DNA from: Blasia pusilla
Taxonomy: Eukaryota; Marchantiophyta; Marchantiopsida; Blasiales
NCBI GenBank assembly: GCA_050084515.1
Contig: CM114272.1
Span: 48,980,001-49,044,000, forward strand
Direction: 5' to 3'
DNA length: 64,000 bases
The notes under the pieces are model-generated. The model was not told the DNA's origin, did no database searches, and saw only the letters and a program-made list of their open reading frames with translations. The translations under genes and the position numbers were made by a program. Shown here piece after piece: positions 10,760 to 29,049 of the stretch; within the stretch, counting starts at the first letter, position 1; every line of letters starts with the position of its first letter.

Positions 10760-12100
10760 GAAGAACTCAACCACGGGGTTGAACCTGGGATAAACTCGAC
10801 TGGACGATGCAAATGTTCCAATGCGAGTCATCCCTCATACAACATCATTGGTGGAGGAACCCTCTCGTGACTCCTCCTCCTCATCAGGAAACGGCTCAAT
10901 CCATGACACATAGTGTGGGTCATAGTAGAGCCTCCATGCCTCAATCTCATGGGCATATCTCTGTGAGAACTCATGGTAATCGTCCATGGGTGCCCCCTCT
11001 AGATGCTAGAACATTCTATTCCATGCTATAAACGGTTAAACTCTCTAGAGTTCCTAGCCCGCTGTGAGTCAAACCAACTCCTACACTCCACAATGAAGTC
11101 GTGTAAATCTATAGTGCATATAGCACCCAAGAACCTACGCGTTCCTCTACCCTGGTCGTCGATCTCGTACGCCCAACTGGTAGGACCACTCAATGTGTGT
11201 GGTGGATCACTAGCACACTCCTCTACACTCTCCCCCTCGTCTGAAGATGACACAAAATGCGATCAAGGTGGTCTCTTACGTGGAGACTCTCGAAACCTCG
11301 CACCACTCCTTGTGCGAGGCACCCTCTAGAGCTACTCTCAGGTCCACCACTTTGCCTCTCAAAGTTCCAAAAGGACGTCGTGATGACCCTCATGCCCCTC
11401 TCACACGATCACTCTCAATCTCACGAGTAATCACTCAATCCAACATGCAACACTCAATCTACACTCTCTCACTAAGACGTATGCTATGCGGCAACCAGCG
11501 GCGTGGTGCGGCAAATCGTCTACTGTCCTATCATGTCATCGACAGGACACACCCTCAACTCTCGACATCCCACATAGGTCTATGTCCCCTAAACCTATAC
11601 ATCATCGATGCTCTCAACATCAGCACGAAACCCAATATCCCAAATAACTTCCCAATACCCGAAAATCCCTAACACATGCAGGGCAAAAGATCAGAATGGG
11701 TAACCTGAAAAAATGTCAATCGCTCCTTAGCAATTGCAAAACTCAACCCCAACTTGGTCATGAAGACAAACTCCTCCAAATAGCATGTCGTACATCCCTG
11801 GTACTGACGATGCTCAAATCTCCTCGATGTGCGGTGCGGGTCCAATGGTACGGTGCGGCACTAGCAGCACGAAACGACTACAAACGGCACGACACCCGGG
11901 AATGGGATGCGGCACTTAGCGGCATACCTCCTTAGCAACAAAACACGCTCTACTCCAATGTGCGGATGCACGATCAAGATGGTGCGGTGCGGCCATGAAC
12001 GGCACGACGCGGCACTTGGCGGCCCGTTGCGGCTATGGGCATCACAACACAGTTCTCGATCGTCGTCGAGCGGCTACCACCTCACAACATGGGAAAGTTG
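10760..12100 (-). mobile_element. Leader / front end of gypsy copy A
   Basis: This stretch lies upstream of gag in the minus orientation. From about 11320 to 12095 it matches the inverse complement of 63395-64000, for example around the shared words CCTCTAGAGCTACTCTC, CATGTCAATCGCTCC-like and CGAGCGGCTACCA. Two independent copies preserving the same block identify it as element sequence (leader or LTR) and not host DNA. I could not fix the LTR ends or the primer-binding site. Confidence 0.65.
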
Positions 12101-15100
12101 AAAAGAAATGGCGACCCCATCAACCCAAAATATCACTTGTCATTGCCAAGCGGCCAATCCTCAGTTGCTCGATGTGTGGACGGCGACCAAAAAATCAACG
12201 GCGGTGCTAATAAAAAAAATCAACGGCCGTCAATTACTCAACTAAAATTGACAGCAGCGGAACACAGACAGAAGGAAGGTCCGTCGATAGGAACGGACGG
12301 ATGTCGATCGGACGGACCCAATTGGTAGCAACAAACAGAGTAGGTGCGCAGTTGGATGGAACGACGCATAGTTGGCCGGCGGCTCAACCCATGGCGGAGG
12401 AGAGGGAGACAACACGTTTCGATGGGATCGTGGCAGCTCAACGCCGGCATGCGCGTAGGGTGCGGACGGCGCATAAGGCACGTAAGGTTGGCTGGTAGAC
12501 CCGCCAGAAGAAAGTCCGCGGCGGATGGCAACAGATGACGCATGAGGCGGATGACTAGGCTTGGGGAGCGTTTTGGGTCCGAGGGCCGGAGTAGCCACGG
12601 GACGGTACGGGCGCGCTGCTCGATTAACGACGGCGGCAAGGCACGGGGTCGAATATAGTTAGGGTCCGGATTCAGTGGACCAAGTCGGGCGGCGCAGGGC
12701 AGGGCACCACGGCGAGAACCTAGCGTGGCTAGGAAGCGGAAGCATTGGGAGTGGCATTGGTGCCGTAGAGTACAGAGCGGCGGCAATAGTCCGGCATAGT
12801 GGAGTGCGGAGGGCTGCATCGGTAGATCAAGCTGAGGCGACTGTCTCGGCAGTCCCGATAACAGTGGTGATAATCCGGCGGTCAACTCTCCCATTTTATT
12901 AGTGGGTCAACTCTCCCATTTTATTTTTCACTCAACTTCTAACTCTGAATACATTTGTCTCTTGTCCTATCCATTGAGATGAAACATAAATTTTTTTTGG
13001 ATGACAATATTTTGGTTTTATTACTAATATATGTTAAATTTAATGCATTTGAGTCCAATCTCTAATTATGGCTGAATTCCACGACCACGACGATGAAGGC
13101 GATGGAGTAGCTCTTGCGGATGAAGTTATGTGGTTGGATGATTATATGTAGATTTAAGGGCAAAGTTGGTTTTGTGAGCCATTTTTACTTTGATCATGTT
13201 GTGTAGTCTTGGTATACATGGATAAGAGTGTATATTTTGTATGAGTACCGATCTACTTGTGGGTTGGGAAGGTCAATGTTGTTTGTTATGGAAAATGGAA
13301 CTCTCAAGCCACATTGTACTTGCAAATTTTTGAGTCCAATTCTCAAGTTTGCAAGTCGATTGCACATTCCAATGCAACTTTACTACGACTAAGTTATGCC
13401 TCAAGCGACTCATAAAGTAGCTACGAATGTAGTAATGATTGATCCAACTTCTTGGAGCTAATACTTTTGATGAAGATAATAGTGTTATGGCTTTGTGATA
13501 AACTATTTCATCTATTTCTTTTGGATATATAAAACTTTCCTCCACAATCGCAACTGTACCAACCAAAAAAATTTGGAAGGTGGGTTGAGATGCTCTTATC
13601 ATAACTTGAAGTCTTCTCCAAGGATATACACTTATCTTGATGGATCATGTGGCATGTGTTGAGGAGCCAGATGTAGGGTTAAGGGATCTAAAATTCCCAA
13701 AATAATTGAGATTTTCCCTCAATCCTCTTTCACTTTCTACACAAGCAATTCTACCCCCTTTAATCAATTCATTATACGAGAGCTCGATCAACATCAAATA
13801 CTTATCTCTAAAAAATTGTATCATGTCAACTTTTCTAGCCTTCTCTCTAAAAGAACCTTTCACATTCATCAAGCTTGTTTGCCATCATCTGTGGCTATTG
13901 GAGTCGGGGATTGGCTTATTGGGAAGCCTCCCATTGTTCCAACTTCCATTTTGGGTATACTCTGAAGAATCGCATAGACTGGTAAGAATACCCGAGCCAA
14001 AAAAGTATTTTTCCAAGCGAAGCTTGTCTTCTTTGAAGTATTTTCTCGATAGCAGTACGGCTACATCCTAGACTTCCTTGTTGTCCTCTTCTAGATATTC
14101 CTAATTATGTCTATAAGGAGTGAAATGATGCAAAGAGTATCCACATTCTTTGATGTGCACATAGCAAAGAACGAATGTCAATCCATGATATAATCAAAGA
14201 GGCAATAGTATAAGTGGCTCAGAAATTCAAGGTACATTATTGGGCAAGGCCAACTTCATGTCCTACCTTCTACTACACAAACAACCTCTTGTTGATGAGT
14301 TGATCTAATTATGTCTCATAGTGGCTTTTTTCTATTGGCCGACATTGTATTTGTTGATCATACTTATTCTAGTTTGGTGTGTCAAGTTGCACATACAAAA
14401 AGTTCTACAACCAATGTAAACACAAAAATCAAGTAGTTAAAATATGTGGTGAGACATGTAACCAATGATTCTATCCCATTTGCACTAGAAGTTTTTGGGC
14501 ACTTAGGTGTGTCTTTTGAAACTTTCTTTAAAACATGTGCTAAGTACCATTTCCTACGCAACCTTCAACATTTCCCTTCCGATGGTACTTCTCTCTCCAT
14601 TGTCACTATTTATTATCGATAATGCATCTCAATGACATTACAACCTGCACAAGCATTTGGATAGATAGGTGGAGCCAAAGTGATAAGTGATCATTTATCG
14701 TGCAGTCCATTCATATCTATTTGAATCCAATTTGTTTCAAATGATTAATCTCAAGTCCCCATTAGATGTTTACTTGACAAAAAAATCTTCCTTCCCTGAT
14801 TGAAATGTTCACCTCTTTCCTGGCCCTCTCTATGTAATAACATGGAACATTTCGAATGGGGAAGGAGGAACATTCAAACAATTTCGTATTTAAATCTGCG
14901 ATCATTTCGCGTGTCATTCATCCACAAGTTGACCCCGTCCGAGTTCCATTCCTTCCTTACAAATCTGCACATTGACGTCATGAATGGGTAGCGCATATAA
15001 CATCACACTAGGAATTCCCCATAGTAGTCTAGTGTAGAATGAAATCGATGCATGGTGAATAAACTGTGGGATGGAATCCCATCAGTACTTTCGTTTCATC

Positions 15101-15784
15101 GATGGGAGGATCTTGTAAAAAGTATTGTGACTACTCTTCTAATGTAGGACCGGTAGTCTTCAAAGTATGATGGTGTGCAAGGCCCTGTGAAGTTTTAGTT
15201 CTTGTACTTTCCGTGTTTGTTGGTTCGTGTCGAACCTGTGACATTGGATCCTGGATTGCGTTTCTTGCTTGCCAAATATAGAGCCACAGGTCATTGAGTG
15301 TAGCTTGTGGCTGGTGCTTTCCATGGTGAAGTGGCAGGGAAGGAATGTTCGACTTAAGCTGTGGACGGATTACACCTGCTCTCGAATGATTCGTTGAGAA
15401 CAAATCTGCAGGCACCATGGAAAGAATGAAATAGCCTCGGTAGGCTCAAAGCTAGCCCGAGACCTGTTCCAGAAGCTTTATTCCAGCTTTTTCTTTTTTC
15501 CACCTACAGAAGTGCACATGCGTTCCCAGGGCCTCTTCGAACTAAATTCATGCCACACTTCCGGGAGATCGAACAATTGTAAGCAGCGCTAGTGCCGGAT
15601 CGTCATCTCCTGGGGCTAAGCCCGAAGAAAGCCCTTCGTGTGCTGTATTGTTGTGAGATTCTCCCCTCCGAGGTTCATAGAATTGGGAGAACGGATCTGT
15701 TTCGTGTGTTTCCGTAAAAGATTGGGGTCGTGTCGGTGTTTTTTAGGTGGACCGCGGTAGAGGAAGAGAGGCTTAGGAAAGACG
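12100..15784. other. No gene recognised
   Basis: 12200-12900 is GC-rich with long open frames on both strands. Their products are Arg/Pro/Ser-rich, lack a domain and look like composition artefacts. From 12900 to 15100 the DNA is AT-rich with many stops and scattered low-similarity words that may be old TE remains. 15100-15784 should hold the promoter and 5' untranslated region of the dioxygenase gene. Confidence 0.5.
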
Positions 15785-17317
15785 ATGGGACTGGAGGACG
15801 ATGCGTTGGTGCTTGGTCTGGAGAAGATGGGGATGAAGGAGAGTGCTGATTCTGTGTTGGACTCAAGTGATCCTGCATTTTTAGTGCCGCCGGAATTTCG
15901 ACCCAAGATGAAGCACGACGAGTTTTTTGAGTCTAAAACGGATCAAATTCCAATCGTGGACCTCTCAGCTGTCGGTACTAACGACGAGGAAGGAATACGG
16001 AAGGTGATAGAGGAGATAGGAAAGGCTGCGGAGGAGTGGGGATTCTTCCAAGTTATAAACCACGGTGTTCCTGCGAGCGTGATTGATACGTTGAATGCGG
16101 AAGCGCTGGCATTCTTCTCTCTGTCTGTGGAGGAGAAGAATGAGATTGTGCGAACATTGGACCATCCGTTGGGGTACTACAATTCGGAGCTCACGAAGAA
16201 TCAGAGAGATTGGAAAGAGGTGTTCGATTTCCTAGTTCGAGACGTGGTTATGTTTAGTGATGATGAAGGTCGCCCTTCGTACTCTTTACAGACATTGTGG
16301 CCACGGAATCCTCCTGGTCTAAGGTAAAGGTCATTGCAAAATTCACCTAACCCAGCGGGGCTTTTACGCTCAGCTCAGATAGAGCTTCTCTCTTTCTTGT
16401 TAATCACTCTCTAGGAGCCGACTGCTTTGATGCTCGACGGTGTTTGCCTGTGGTCTGAGTTGCCATGCCCGTTAATTACGCAGAGATGCTTGTCAGAAAT
16501 ATGCCACAGCAACCGAGGGGCTTGCAGTACAGCTTTTGAAGCTCCTGGCGCAGAGTCTTGGTCTTCCTGCCGATCAGTTTTTGAAGCATTTTGAGAATCA
16601 CACTTCGTCCATCCGTTTGAACTACTACCCAGTTTGTCCGATTCCAGACCGTATTCTGGGAGTGAGCAGGCACAAGGACCCAGGGGCCGTGACCATTCTG
16701 TTGCAGGATGAGACTGGGGGTCTTCAAGTCAGGAGGAAAAATGGAGATTGGATTGGGGTGAGACCAAGACGAGATGCTTTCGTCATCAATCTGGGTGACC
16801 TTTTCCAGGTATTTGGTTCATTATGGCTTTCATGTTCGTGGTGTCAACTGTGGGTCTGCCAAGGAAGTCCCGGTAGCACAATTAGGCAATAAATATTGTA
16901 ATAAGCTTGTTTCTTAGGTTCATTTGTCACGATCATCGGCTGCCTCTGTGTGTACGTTGTTTTGTGCGAGTTGTGAAGTATCCAGTGTGGCTATGGCAAA
17001 GCTTCGTGTAGTATTTCGGAATTGGTGTCAGCATGCGTCAGTGGTTTTGCTTCCAGGTATGGAGCAATGATAAGTATCGTAGTGTGGAGCACCGAGCGTT
17101 GGTGAATGAGAACAAAGCACGATTATCGATCCCGTTTTTCTACAATCCTGATGCATCCGCCGATATTTTCCCTGTGCCGGAGTTGCTAGATGAAATCAAA
17201 CCTCCCCGATACAGTCATTACAGGTATGGGTATTTCATGAAGAAGCGAGTAGATGGCAATTACCACCAAGACGGGGAAGACATTCAGATCGAGCACTTCG
17301 CCATAAACCGCTCTTGA
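15785..17317 (+). CDS. 2-oxoglutarate/Fe(II)-dependent dioxygenase (plant DOXC type)
   Basis: Three exons, 15785-16323, 16484-16808 and 17057-17317, with GT-AG introns join in frame to 374 residues, a normal length for the family. The start is the ATG before GLEDDALVLGLEK. An N-terminal DIOX_N-like region has IPIVDLSAV and EWGFFQVINHGVP at about residues 58-100. The catalytic half has NYYPVCP (226-232) and the iron ligands His243 and Asp245 (RHKDPG). His300 (SVEHRALVNE) and Arg310-x-Ser312 (RLSIPFF) would bind 2-oxoglutarate. Such soluble enzymes hydroxylate or desaturate hormones, flavonoids or other specialised metabolites. The substrate cannot be told from sequence. All key residues are intact, so it is probably functional. 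Confidence 0.93.
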
Positions 17318-19541
17318 AATTACGATCCGCTTGGATTTGTTTCGACCATAGAGCAGGCTTTCTTTCATGGGGTGTGCCATGCTTAGCTCACCTCTTCCGA
17401 AGTGTAAATGAGCCTCGAGCGTGCTTGCACAGTTCTATAGAGGCTTGTCCATGTACTACTACTGAGCGTATCTAGTTGTAGAAGGGGTTTTTTCCCCCTC
17501 GTGCCCTAGTATTGCGCTGTACTTGTTCAGTTCTGTAGGTTTATTGTCTCTTTATGGTTCACTAGATTACGGCGTTTCTTTGAGGCATGAACCGATGGAA
17601 ATTCTGCGAGCCGAAATATACTGCGTGCAACCTGTCGTTGTCGACAAGAATGACACTGCGTTTTTGGAAGATCATCCAAAACTGTGGACGCATGTAATAT
17701 TATTTCCAACTGGGATAAAGTTGAATGCTATGCTCCATATGTGGTGATGAGTTTGACTGCGCCGATTGTCTCCCTCAATGGCTACTTTCGAATCTTGTAC
17801 TTCGCAATTCCATCTTCAGTGCTTGTGCATTGACGTCTATACCTCGAAAAAATTGACATGGATACCGAACACAGCTTCGAGGAGACTGTCATGTGCTAAA
17901 GCATTTAAATGCGCTACGTCATCCCTCCCCCGCAAGATCGATCGCCTTCAAGTATGCCATGCCTCACAGTAGCCGCATTTCGTATCCAAATCTTCGCATG
18001 ACAGATAGATTAAAGGTTGTCGAAATGCTTCGTCCTCTAAATCTACGAGAGCTCCCTTACTCCACTACTCACCACTCTCTGCGATGGGAAAGCTGTCCGA
18101 TTTATTAGCCTGTCCTGTTGCTCATCCGCAGCTCATCATCAATCATAACCGGGAAGGAAGCTATGAGGATAATGTTGATATTCTCCACCACATAGTACCG
18201 AGCACAACTGTTCTCATTGTGTGTTGCAGAAGAATAGAACGAGCTCCGAAGCCATAGCCAAGCTCGCCACCACGAGGTATCTAGACTCTTGATAACCCTC
18301 GGGCACAGCAAACACCAGTGGATTGAAAACACACCGCGCTGTGTGAAGCACCCAGGGTTCGACGGAATGAAAGAAGTATCGGCTTAAATCCAAGTGGGCA
18401 ATCGTCATGAAGGTTAGCCCAGAGACAGCGGGATCGGAGGGTAAGAGACTGACCGATCTAATAACTCGGCAAGCTCCGATGCAGCTTGCCGAGTAATGTC
18501 CTTAGGTATCGACAGAATGAAAGCGGAATTCGCCCAGATCTACGGGTATCGCACGGACCACAAACCATGTTCTTCAGCGAACGAAAGAAGAAAAATCCGT
18601 CTACATTCATGAACATCCCAAGGGATCATTCTTGCGAAAAAAATTGGGCTGGTCCAAGGACAATCATCTAAAGAGAGGAAGAACGGACGAACGAGAAACT
18701 CTGCGCGCAACATGATTGGCCTCATGTTGGGGTGGGCCTCCTGTCGTGGAAGGTGGAGCCCCCGAGTCATGGGAATTAACAGTCAGTCTGTTCCCAGAGC
18801 ATGACCGCCCGTAAAGTGAAAGGATGAGGAGAAGCGAGACCGCAGACAGCGAAAGGTACAGCGCCGGCATCAGCAGTTGTGGGGTGGGGGGGGCGCGCGT
18901 GGGTCCCAATGCGGAAGGGTATCGTTGTGGTGATGTTCCGCTCCCGTCAGTAGTTTGTTGGAATCCACGAAGGGTGAGTGGAATTGGGCAGTTGCGTGGA
19001 CGTTCGCTAAGTATTCTGTGTGCAGCCAGACCCGTAAGTGCTGGAGTTCTTGTCCCACGCGACTAGAAGTCCGTCTGCAGATATTCTCTTCACGCCTCCT
19101 CTCATCTCGTCGTCTGCAATTGAACCTGCGGAATCTATCCCACAGGAGAGTAGTGCCTGTCGCGAAGCCGGCACATAGCATCCCGAGTCGTTATTCGGTA
19201 TCCCTCTGTTTTCACTCGCATTGTTTCAAAATTGCGTTTCTATCCGGGAATCTCCGTTGGTATATCGGATCGAAGCTGTTGCCGTCGTCTTTGTGGCTAT
19301 CTCGAGTCTCACTGCCGCGAATTTGGGTGCTGCCATTTTGCACTTCCACCCACTTCCAGTAGCTGTGTGTCAATTTTCTTCACGAATCGCTACTCTCTGA
19401 AGCAGTGTGCTTGTTAGATTTCCTATCCGCTGCCTTTCGCACCCTGTTTCTGCTCTAGTCTAATAGCGTCAGAATCCGGGGACACGCGATCGGCTGGGAT
19501 TCGTCCCTCGCATTCGATTCGCGAGTGAACAGAGGGATGAG
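17318..19541 (+). other. Intergenic region between dioxygenase and PIMT genes
   Basis: No coding region is recognisable. The first few hundred bases should be the 3' end of the dioxygenase transcript, and the last part the promoter and 5' untranslated region of the PIMT gene. A GGGGTGGGGGGGGCGCGCG run lies at about 18880-18899. The open frames here have no domain or coding-like composition. Confidence 0.5.
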
Positions 19542-24498
<4,957 letters not shown>

Positions 24499-24597
24499 AT
24501 AGCAAATGATATTGTATCTTGACCTTTGCTTCAGTAAATCATATGAAGATGTCATAAACTTGTATTGAATCATACGAGTGAAGATTGATTTTTTGAT

Positions 24598-24600
<3 letters not shown>

Positions 24601-24666
<66 letters not shown>
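24601..24666 (+). repeat. (TC)n microsatellite
   Basis: 66 bp of uninterrupted TC, about 100 bp downstream of the PIMT stop codon and just before the LINE fragment. Confidence 0.98.
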
Positions 24667-24672
<6 letters not shown>

Positions 24673-24689
24673 TAGGATAGAACAGTAGG

Positions 24690-26330
24690 ATCTCTGTGTA
24701 CCCGGAGGAGAATTCTGTCATCAAGGAAGGCCGAGCTGGCTTCCGGCAAGCCCGAGGATGCGTGGATCACATCTTCACCTTTAGTTAGATATTCACGTTT
24801 GGAAAAAAGAGGGGAACCCCACCTATTGCTTCTTCTTGGACCTCAAGAAGGCATACGACATCGTATGGTGTAACGGGCTATCTTATAGCTTGTGGAAGGC
24901 GGGGCTCAGAGGGAAAATGAGGAGGGTGGTGGAGAAGATATACCAGAATACAATGAGTAGAGTTCTGTTGAATGGCCAAAAGAGTGGGACATTCAACATC
25001 AAGCAAGGAGTGGCTGAAGGATGCTCCCTCTCCCCCACCCTCTTCAACATTTTCATGAATTCCCTATTGGAAGAAATGGAGGATAGTGGACTAGCCTTAC
25101 GGGTGGGCAACAGCTCTGTTGTTGCCCTCATGTTTGTTGATGAGTTTGGTGGCCTCGAGGAAACAGGAGAGAAACTCCAAGAGATGATCTCCATGACCAA
25201 AATCTGGTGTGACTTGTGGGGCATGGAGGCAAATGTATTGAAGTGCGGTGTGATGATTTTCAATGGCAAGGAGAAGGACCAAGACCAACAATGGTACTAG
25301 GGTGAACAAGAGATCGCCCGTGTGGCTACATACACCTATCTAGGCATAGAATTCTCGGAAGATTGCATGTGGGATGCACACATTAAGAAGACTGCTGAGA
25401 AAGGCCACAAAAAGGTGAACGGTCTGTCTAGATTCCTACACTATCCGGACATCACATTAGAAGTAAAGCGATCTGTCATTTTGCATACCATTGGTCCCTC
25501 GCTGGAATATGGGGCAGCAATGTGGAATGCCAACACCAAACAAAGGGGATAGGCTTGAAATTGTGCAGCTGAAGGCGTTTCGGGGTATGATGACAACTTC
25601 CTCACGAACAACCCGAGTTGGTGTGAGATCAGAACTTGGTGTGGAATCCTTGGAGGATAGACATGACATCGCCAAGTTGAAATGGCGGAGGCAGCTGGAG
25701 ACAATGGACTCCCATCGCTGTCCTAAAGAGGTGATGGGGAAAACCTGGACCCAAAGAAGACCCGTAAAGCAGGCCAAATCTTGGACGAAAAAGGTTCAAG
25801 AGATTGTGCAAGCATCCAAGCTCCAAGCAGGGCCTGAACTGTGGGAGCAAGATGAGAAAGCATTCGTGGATACCATAACCAAAGCAGTGGGCAAACGCTC
25901 ACAGCGGAACAACACGGAGGAAGCCATGAAAATGTCTGACCTCTCTCTTTTGACGGTATATCCTGAGAAGGCAAACCTGAAGAACTATTTGTGGGGAATT
26001 CCTTGCTTCGGAACTCGGCTCAAGTTCAAGTTGAGAACGGGGGCAATCCCCTTGAACCATAAGAAAGGCAGGATGGGAACACAACTAAACTCTTGCGCCT
26101 TGTGTGACGATGGGGATGAAACCTCTAGTCATTACTTGGTCTCCTGCGCAAAATTCACTACACACAGAGCAAGAGCATAAGATGATATTGCTAAGCTGGT
26201 AACACCAGAATTGTTCAACACATTCAGTAGCTTTGATTCATTGCCCAAAGTTGTTACACTGGTAAGTAATGTCTATTGGGGATCCCAGTCAGGTAAAGTA
26301 AATGGTGTAGTGAAGAGTTTCTTGGTTGAC
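24690..26330 (+). pseudogene. Non-LTR retrotransposon (LINE) reverse transcriptase fragment
   Basis: The upstream word AGFRQARGCVDHIFTF near 24735 and FLDLKKAYDIVW at 24836 mark RT motifs with the first catalytic Asp. VAEGCSLSPTLFNIFMNSLLEEM follows at 25010-25080. The active-site box reads ALMFVDEFGGL, with Glu replacing the second Asp of the usual xDD. After a stop at 25300, 25322-25552 has the post-RT block TYTYLGIEFSEDCMWDAHIKK and PSLEYGAAMWN. The frame from about 25491 to 26180 continues to a C-terminal Cys/His cluster (CALCDDGDETSSHYLVSCAKF), the zinc-binding region of plant LINEs. No endonuclease domain is present upstream, so it is 5' truncated, as is usual for LINEs, and it is inactive. 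Confidence 0.85.
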
Positions 26331-26515
26331 ACTTAGAGGCTCCGCACAAACATGTAGTTTGGTCAGCACTCACACTACATGAGAGTGTCTCCCTCCTCTC
26401 ATATGGTACCTTATTCACTTGCTTCTCTCTCTACACCCATCCCAGTCTCAAGCACCGTCCAGCCAGGGCGCGGGGTCTATGGTCGCAAGGCTACGACACG
26501 CACTACTTAATGAGT

Positions 26516-26624
<109 letters not shown>

Positions 26625-26639
26625 TGGGTTTAAACCCCA

Positions 26640-27742
26640 AAACTATAAGTCCTAATATGCGTGGTATGTTGGAACCACATGTTCTAAAGCACTGCTCTTG
26701 GGTACTTTATAATGAGTGAACCTCGTGCAAGAAATATAGCAATACTCTCTATCAAGTTGCCCATTGTCGTAGTTGAAACCTTTTGTGAGCTTGCGATATC
26801 GTTCCCCTGGTTGGTAGGTGCAATTTATACCACTAACACGGATCCTTAATGTGGAACGTCCAAATTGAAATGGTTTCGAGTAGCTTAAAGGATGATACGT
26901 AGGTCTAATACCTCGGATCAAATCTGGACACATATTCAAATATCGAGCCTAGCATGACTGACAAGTACAAGTAGCAACATTTTTTGTGATAACCACTCTT
27001 TTGAAAATTTTGTAGTTAGGTTGTTTTTTTATAGAAATCAATATAGTCTTTGTGAAGGAAGACTGAAGACTGAAGATTTTGTAGAAGATTGTAAATATGA
27101 GTACATTAAGAGGAATAGTTGAAAGAATACCTGGGAAGGCTAGTCAATGAAACTCCATTTAGAAGACGAGGAGATTGGAACGTCAAAGAATTATCTTCAA
27201 GGAGTGGGAAATTTAGAGGTGTGAAAGTTGGAATCAAAGAAAAAATATTGATGATAGTTCAAGAGCGAACACAAAGACTAAAAGAATTGTACGAAGAAGA
27301 AGAAAAGAAAGAGAGCGAGGAAGAAGAAGACCACCTATCTTTGTAACGAAGAACTGTAAGCAAAGACATTTGGAAGAAGAAGAGTGTTAACAAAGAGGCA
27401 GAGGTGTATCGTTAAGGGTTAAGAAGAGAAGCCTGTCAGCAGTTTCAAGAGACCCACCATTGGAGTAGTTAGGATGGGAAGAGATGTACCATTTTAGGAA
27501 AGTCGTGAACATCATGACAGTTATTTTCAGCAGATTCTTTTAGATTAGATGGACAGTGGAGATAAAGCATAGATTGGGAAGTTAGGAAGATCTAAATAGA
27601 TCTTGAGAAGGAAGAAACGCTTTGTATCTCAAGACCCTCTTGAGACGAGATTAGTATTTAAAGACAAATAGCGTAGTCTAGTACATCATTCTTGAAGAGT
27701 TCGAAGTTATGCTCTAGGAAGTTATGATCAGAGTTTAGGAAA

Positions 27743-27834
<92 letters not shown>

Positions 27835-28400
27835 GATATATATATATATATATCTAGAGAGAGAGAGAGTTCCCTCGTATCTTTGATGGATGACCATGTG
27901 CTTGCTTTCTTCATTGCTATACCCGGAGGTGTCTGAGTTATCTGATTGGGACTATAGGATGAAGTTAGTCTAGACGTTGAATTGAGAGAGAAAGAATAAG
28001 CAGTGATTGAGATGTAGGAAATCTGTTTGACATAGAGTAACCTACCAAGACGAATTAATTTTTGATAGTGGGAAGAGTCATCTACTCACTGTGATCTCAT
28101 CAAGGTTCTTTCTTCTTGACTTGAGATTCAACTCCTCAGAGTGAATGTCAATAGTCCATCTGAGAAGATACGTAGAGGGGAATGAATACTAGTATTAGAG
28201 AGAAACGTTTAGGTCCATAAGCAGGTTAGAATCAGGAATAGTGGTTTCTTGATTTCTTCGAGAGGTTATCCTTCTTTTGAGATAACTGTAGTCTTCTTGG
28301 GAACAAATTACCTACTATTCGATCAAAAGATTACAAAGATAACTAATCTTTGACATTACATATACATAATAGATTTTTTTGGTGTCGCTATGAAGGACTA
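26640..28400. other. No gene recognised; simple repeats
   Basis: AT-rich, with short open frames of Lys/Glu-rich composition (27119-27346) that match nothing I know. A compound microsatellite occupies 27748-27869. No RNA gene or TE domain is visible. Confidence 0.5.
27748..27869. repeat. Compound microsatellite (TC)n-(AT)n-(GA)n forming a palindrome
   Basis: (TC)n at 27748-27833 is followed by TAGATATATATATATAT-type sequence and then (GA)n at 27858-27869. The last 50 bp are self-complementary: the 12-base GA run pairs with the end of the TC run, and the AT core folds on itself. Confidence 0.95.
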
Positions 28401-28709
28401 CACGCTAATCTTAGGAGAGGGACTGGTAGCGGGGGCTGGTATTCTGGCAGGAGAGAGTAAGAGAGGAGAGGAAGAGAGGAGAGTCTCTCTTAAAAAAAAA
28501 GGGCCAAATCCGCCTCCTCTCTTCAAAACTTTTTGACATATTTGAAATTTTTGTTTGCTTTCAAATTCAGGAAATCTTTAGAAGAGAGTATTTAGTGGTC
28601 CACATTTGGCCCTAAAAAAACCTCCTCTTTCCTGGGGCCAAGAAAAAAGGAGACATCATAAGACCACTACAAACATTTTTCCATCACTCTCCATGTGAGC
28701 CTAAGTTTC

Positions 28710-28946
28710 TTAACATTCCCTATCTTGGTCAACAAAAAGCAGTGCCCTTGGTATTTTTGTTGGAGGACCACCCGGATGCCAACCTCTCTTTTTGTAGGGA
28801 TTATTGCCTGCATCATGGCCTCCCCTAAATTGCCCCATAACCAACTTTCTGTAGGTTATGAATGGTGTCTGCTCAAGACCAACTTTATGAAATGTGAATA
28901 CATCAGATCCTAAGGCTGAGAAACCGAGAAGCTGCACCCCTCCCAA
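28710..28946 (-). pseudogene. Unrecognised open frame downstream of the ParB-like gene
   Basis: A 78-residue minus frame has coding-like wording (GFSALGSDVFTFHKVGLEQ, NPYKKRGWHPGG). It matches no family I recognise. It lies in the same orientation as the ParB-like gene and downstream of its apparent stop, so it may be a second small gene or part of an alternative 3' exon. Confidence 0.25.
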
Positions 28947-29049
28947 CCCGTAAGAAAGCTCACCATAAGAAAGGAAAGATTTTTAGAAGTGATTTTCTTC
29001 CACCTTGCACCCACGACGATCTAACAGGTTGGGAATCCGAAATGGCAAT

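Larger units (their letters stand above)
4451..12100 (-). mobile_element. Ty3/gypsy retrotransposon with embedded cytosine methyltransferase, copy A
   Basis: Read on the minus strand, the order is leader (12100-10760), gag (10717-9959), protease (about 9640-8700), C5-DNA-methyltransferase (8603-7629), RT (7200-6600), RNase H (6491-5868) and integrase (5690-4451). RT before integrase places it in Ty3/gypsy. Every domain is broken by stops or frameshifts. The methyltransferase between protease and RT is extra to the usual gypsy plan. The same leader-gag-protease-methyltransferase order recurs in a second copy at 44269-47091, so the gene is part of the family and not a chance neighbour. Copia copy A truncates or interrupts its 3' end. 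Confidence 0.85.

Noticed and set aside
12238-12894. 218-residue minus-strand open frame
   Set aside because: Leu/Pro/Ser/Arg-rich with no domain; GC-rich sequence is open in several frames on both strands. No support as a gene.
25441-25974. Antisense open frames within the LINE
   Set aside because: Shadows of the RT frame on the other strand with no domain of their own.
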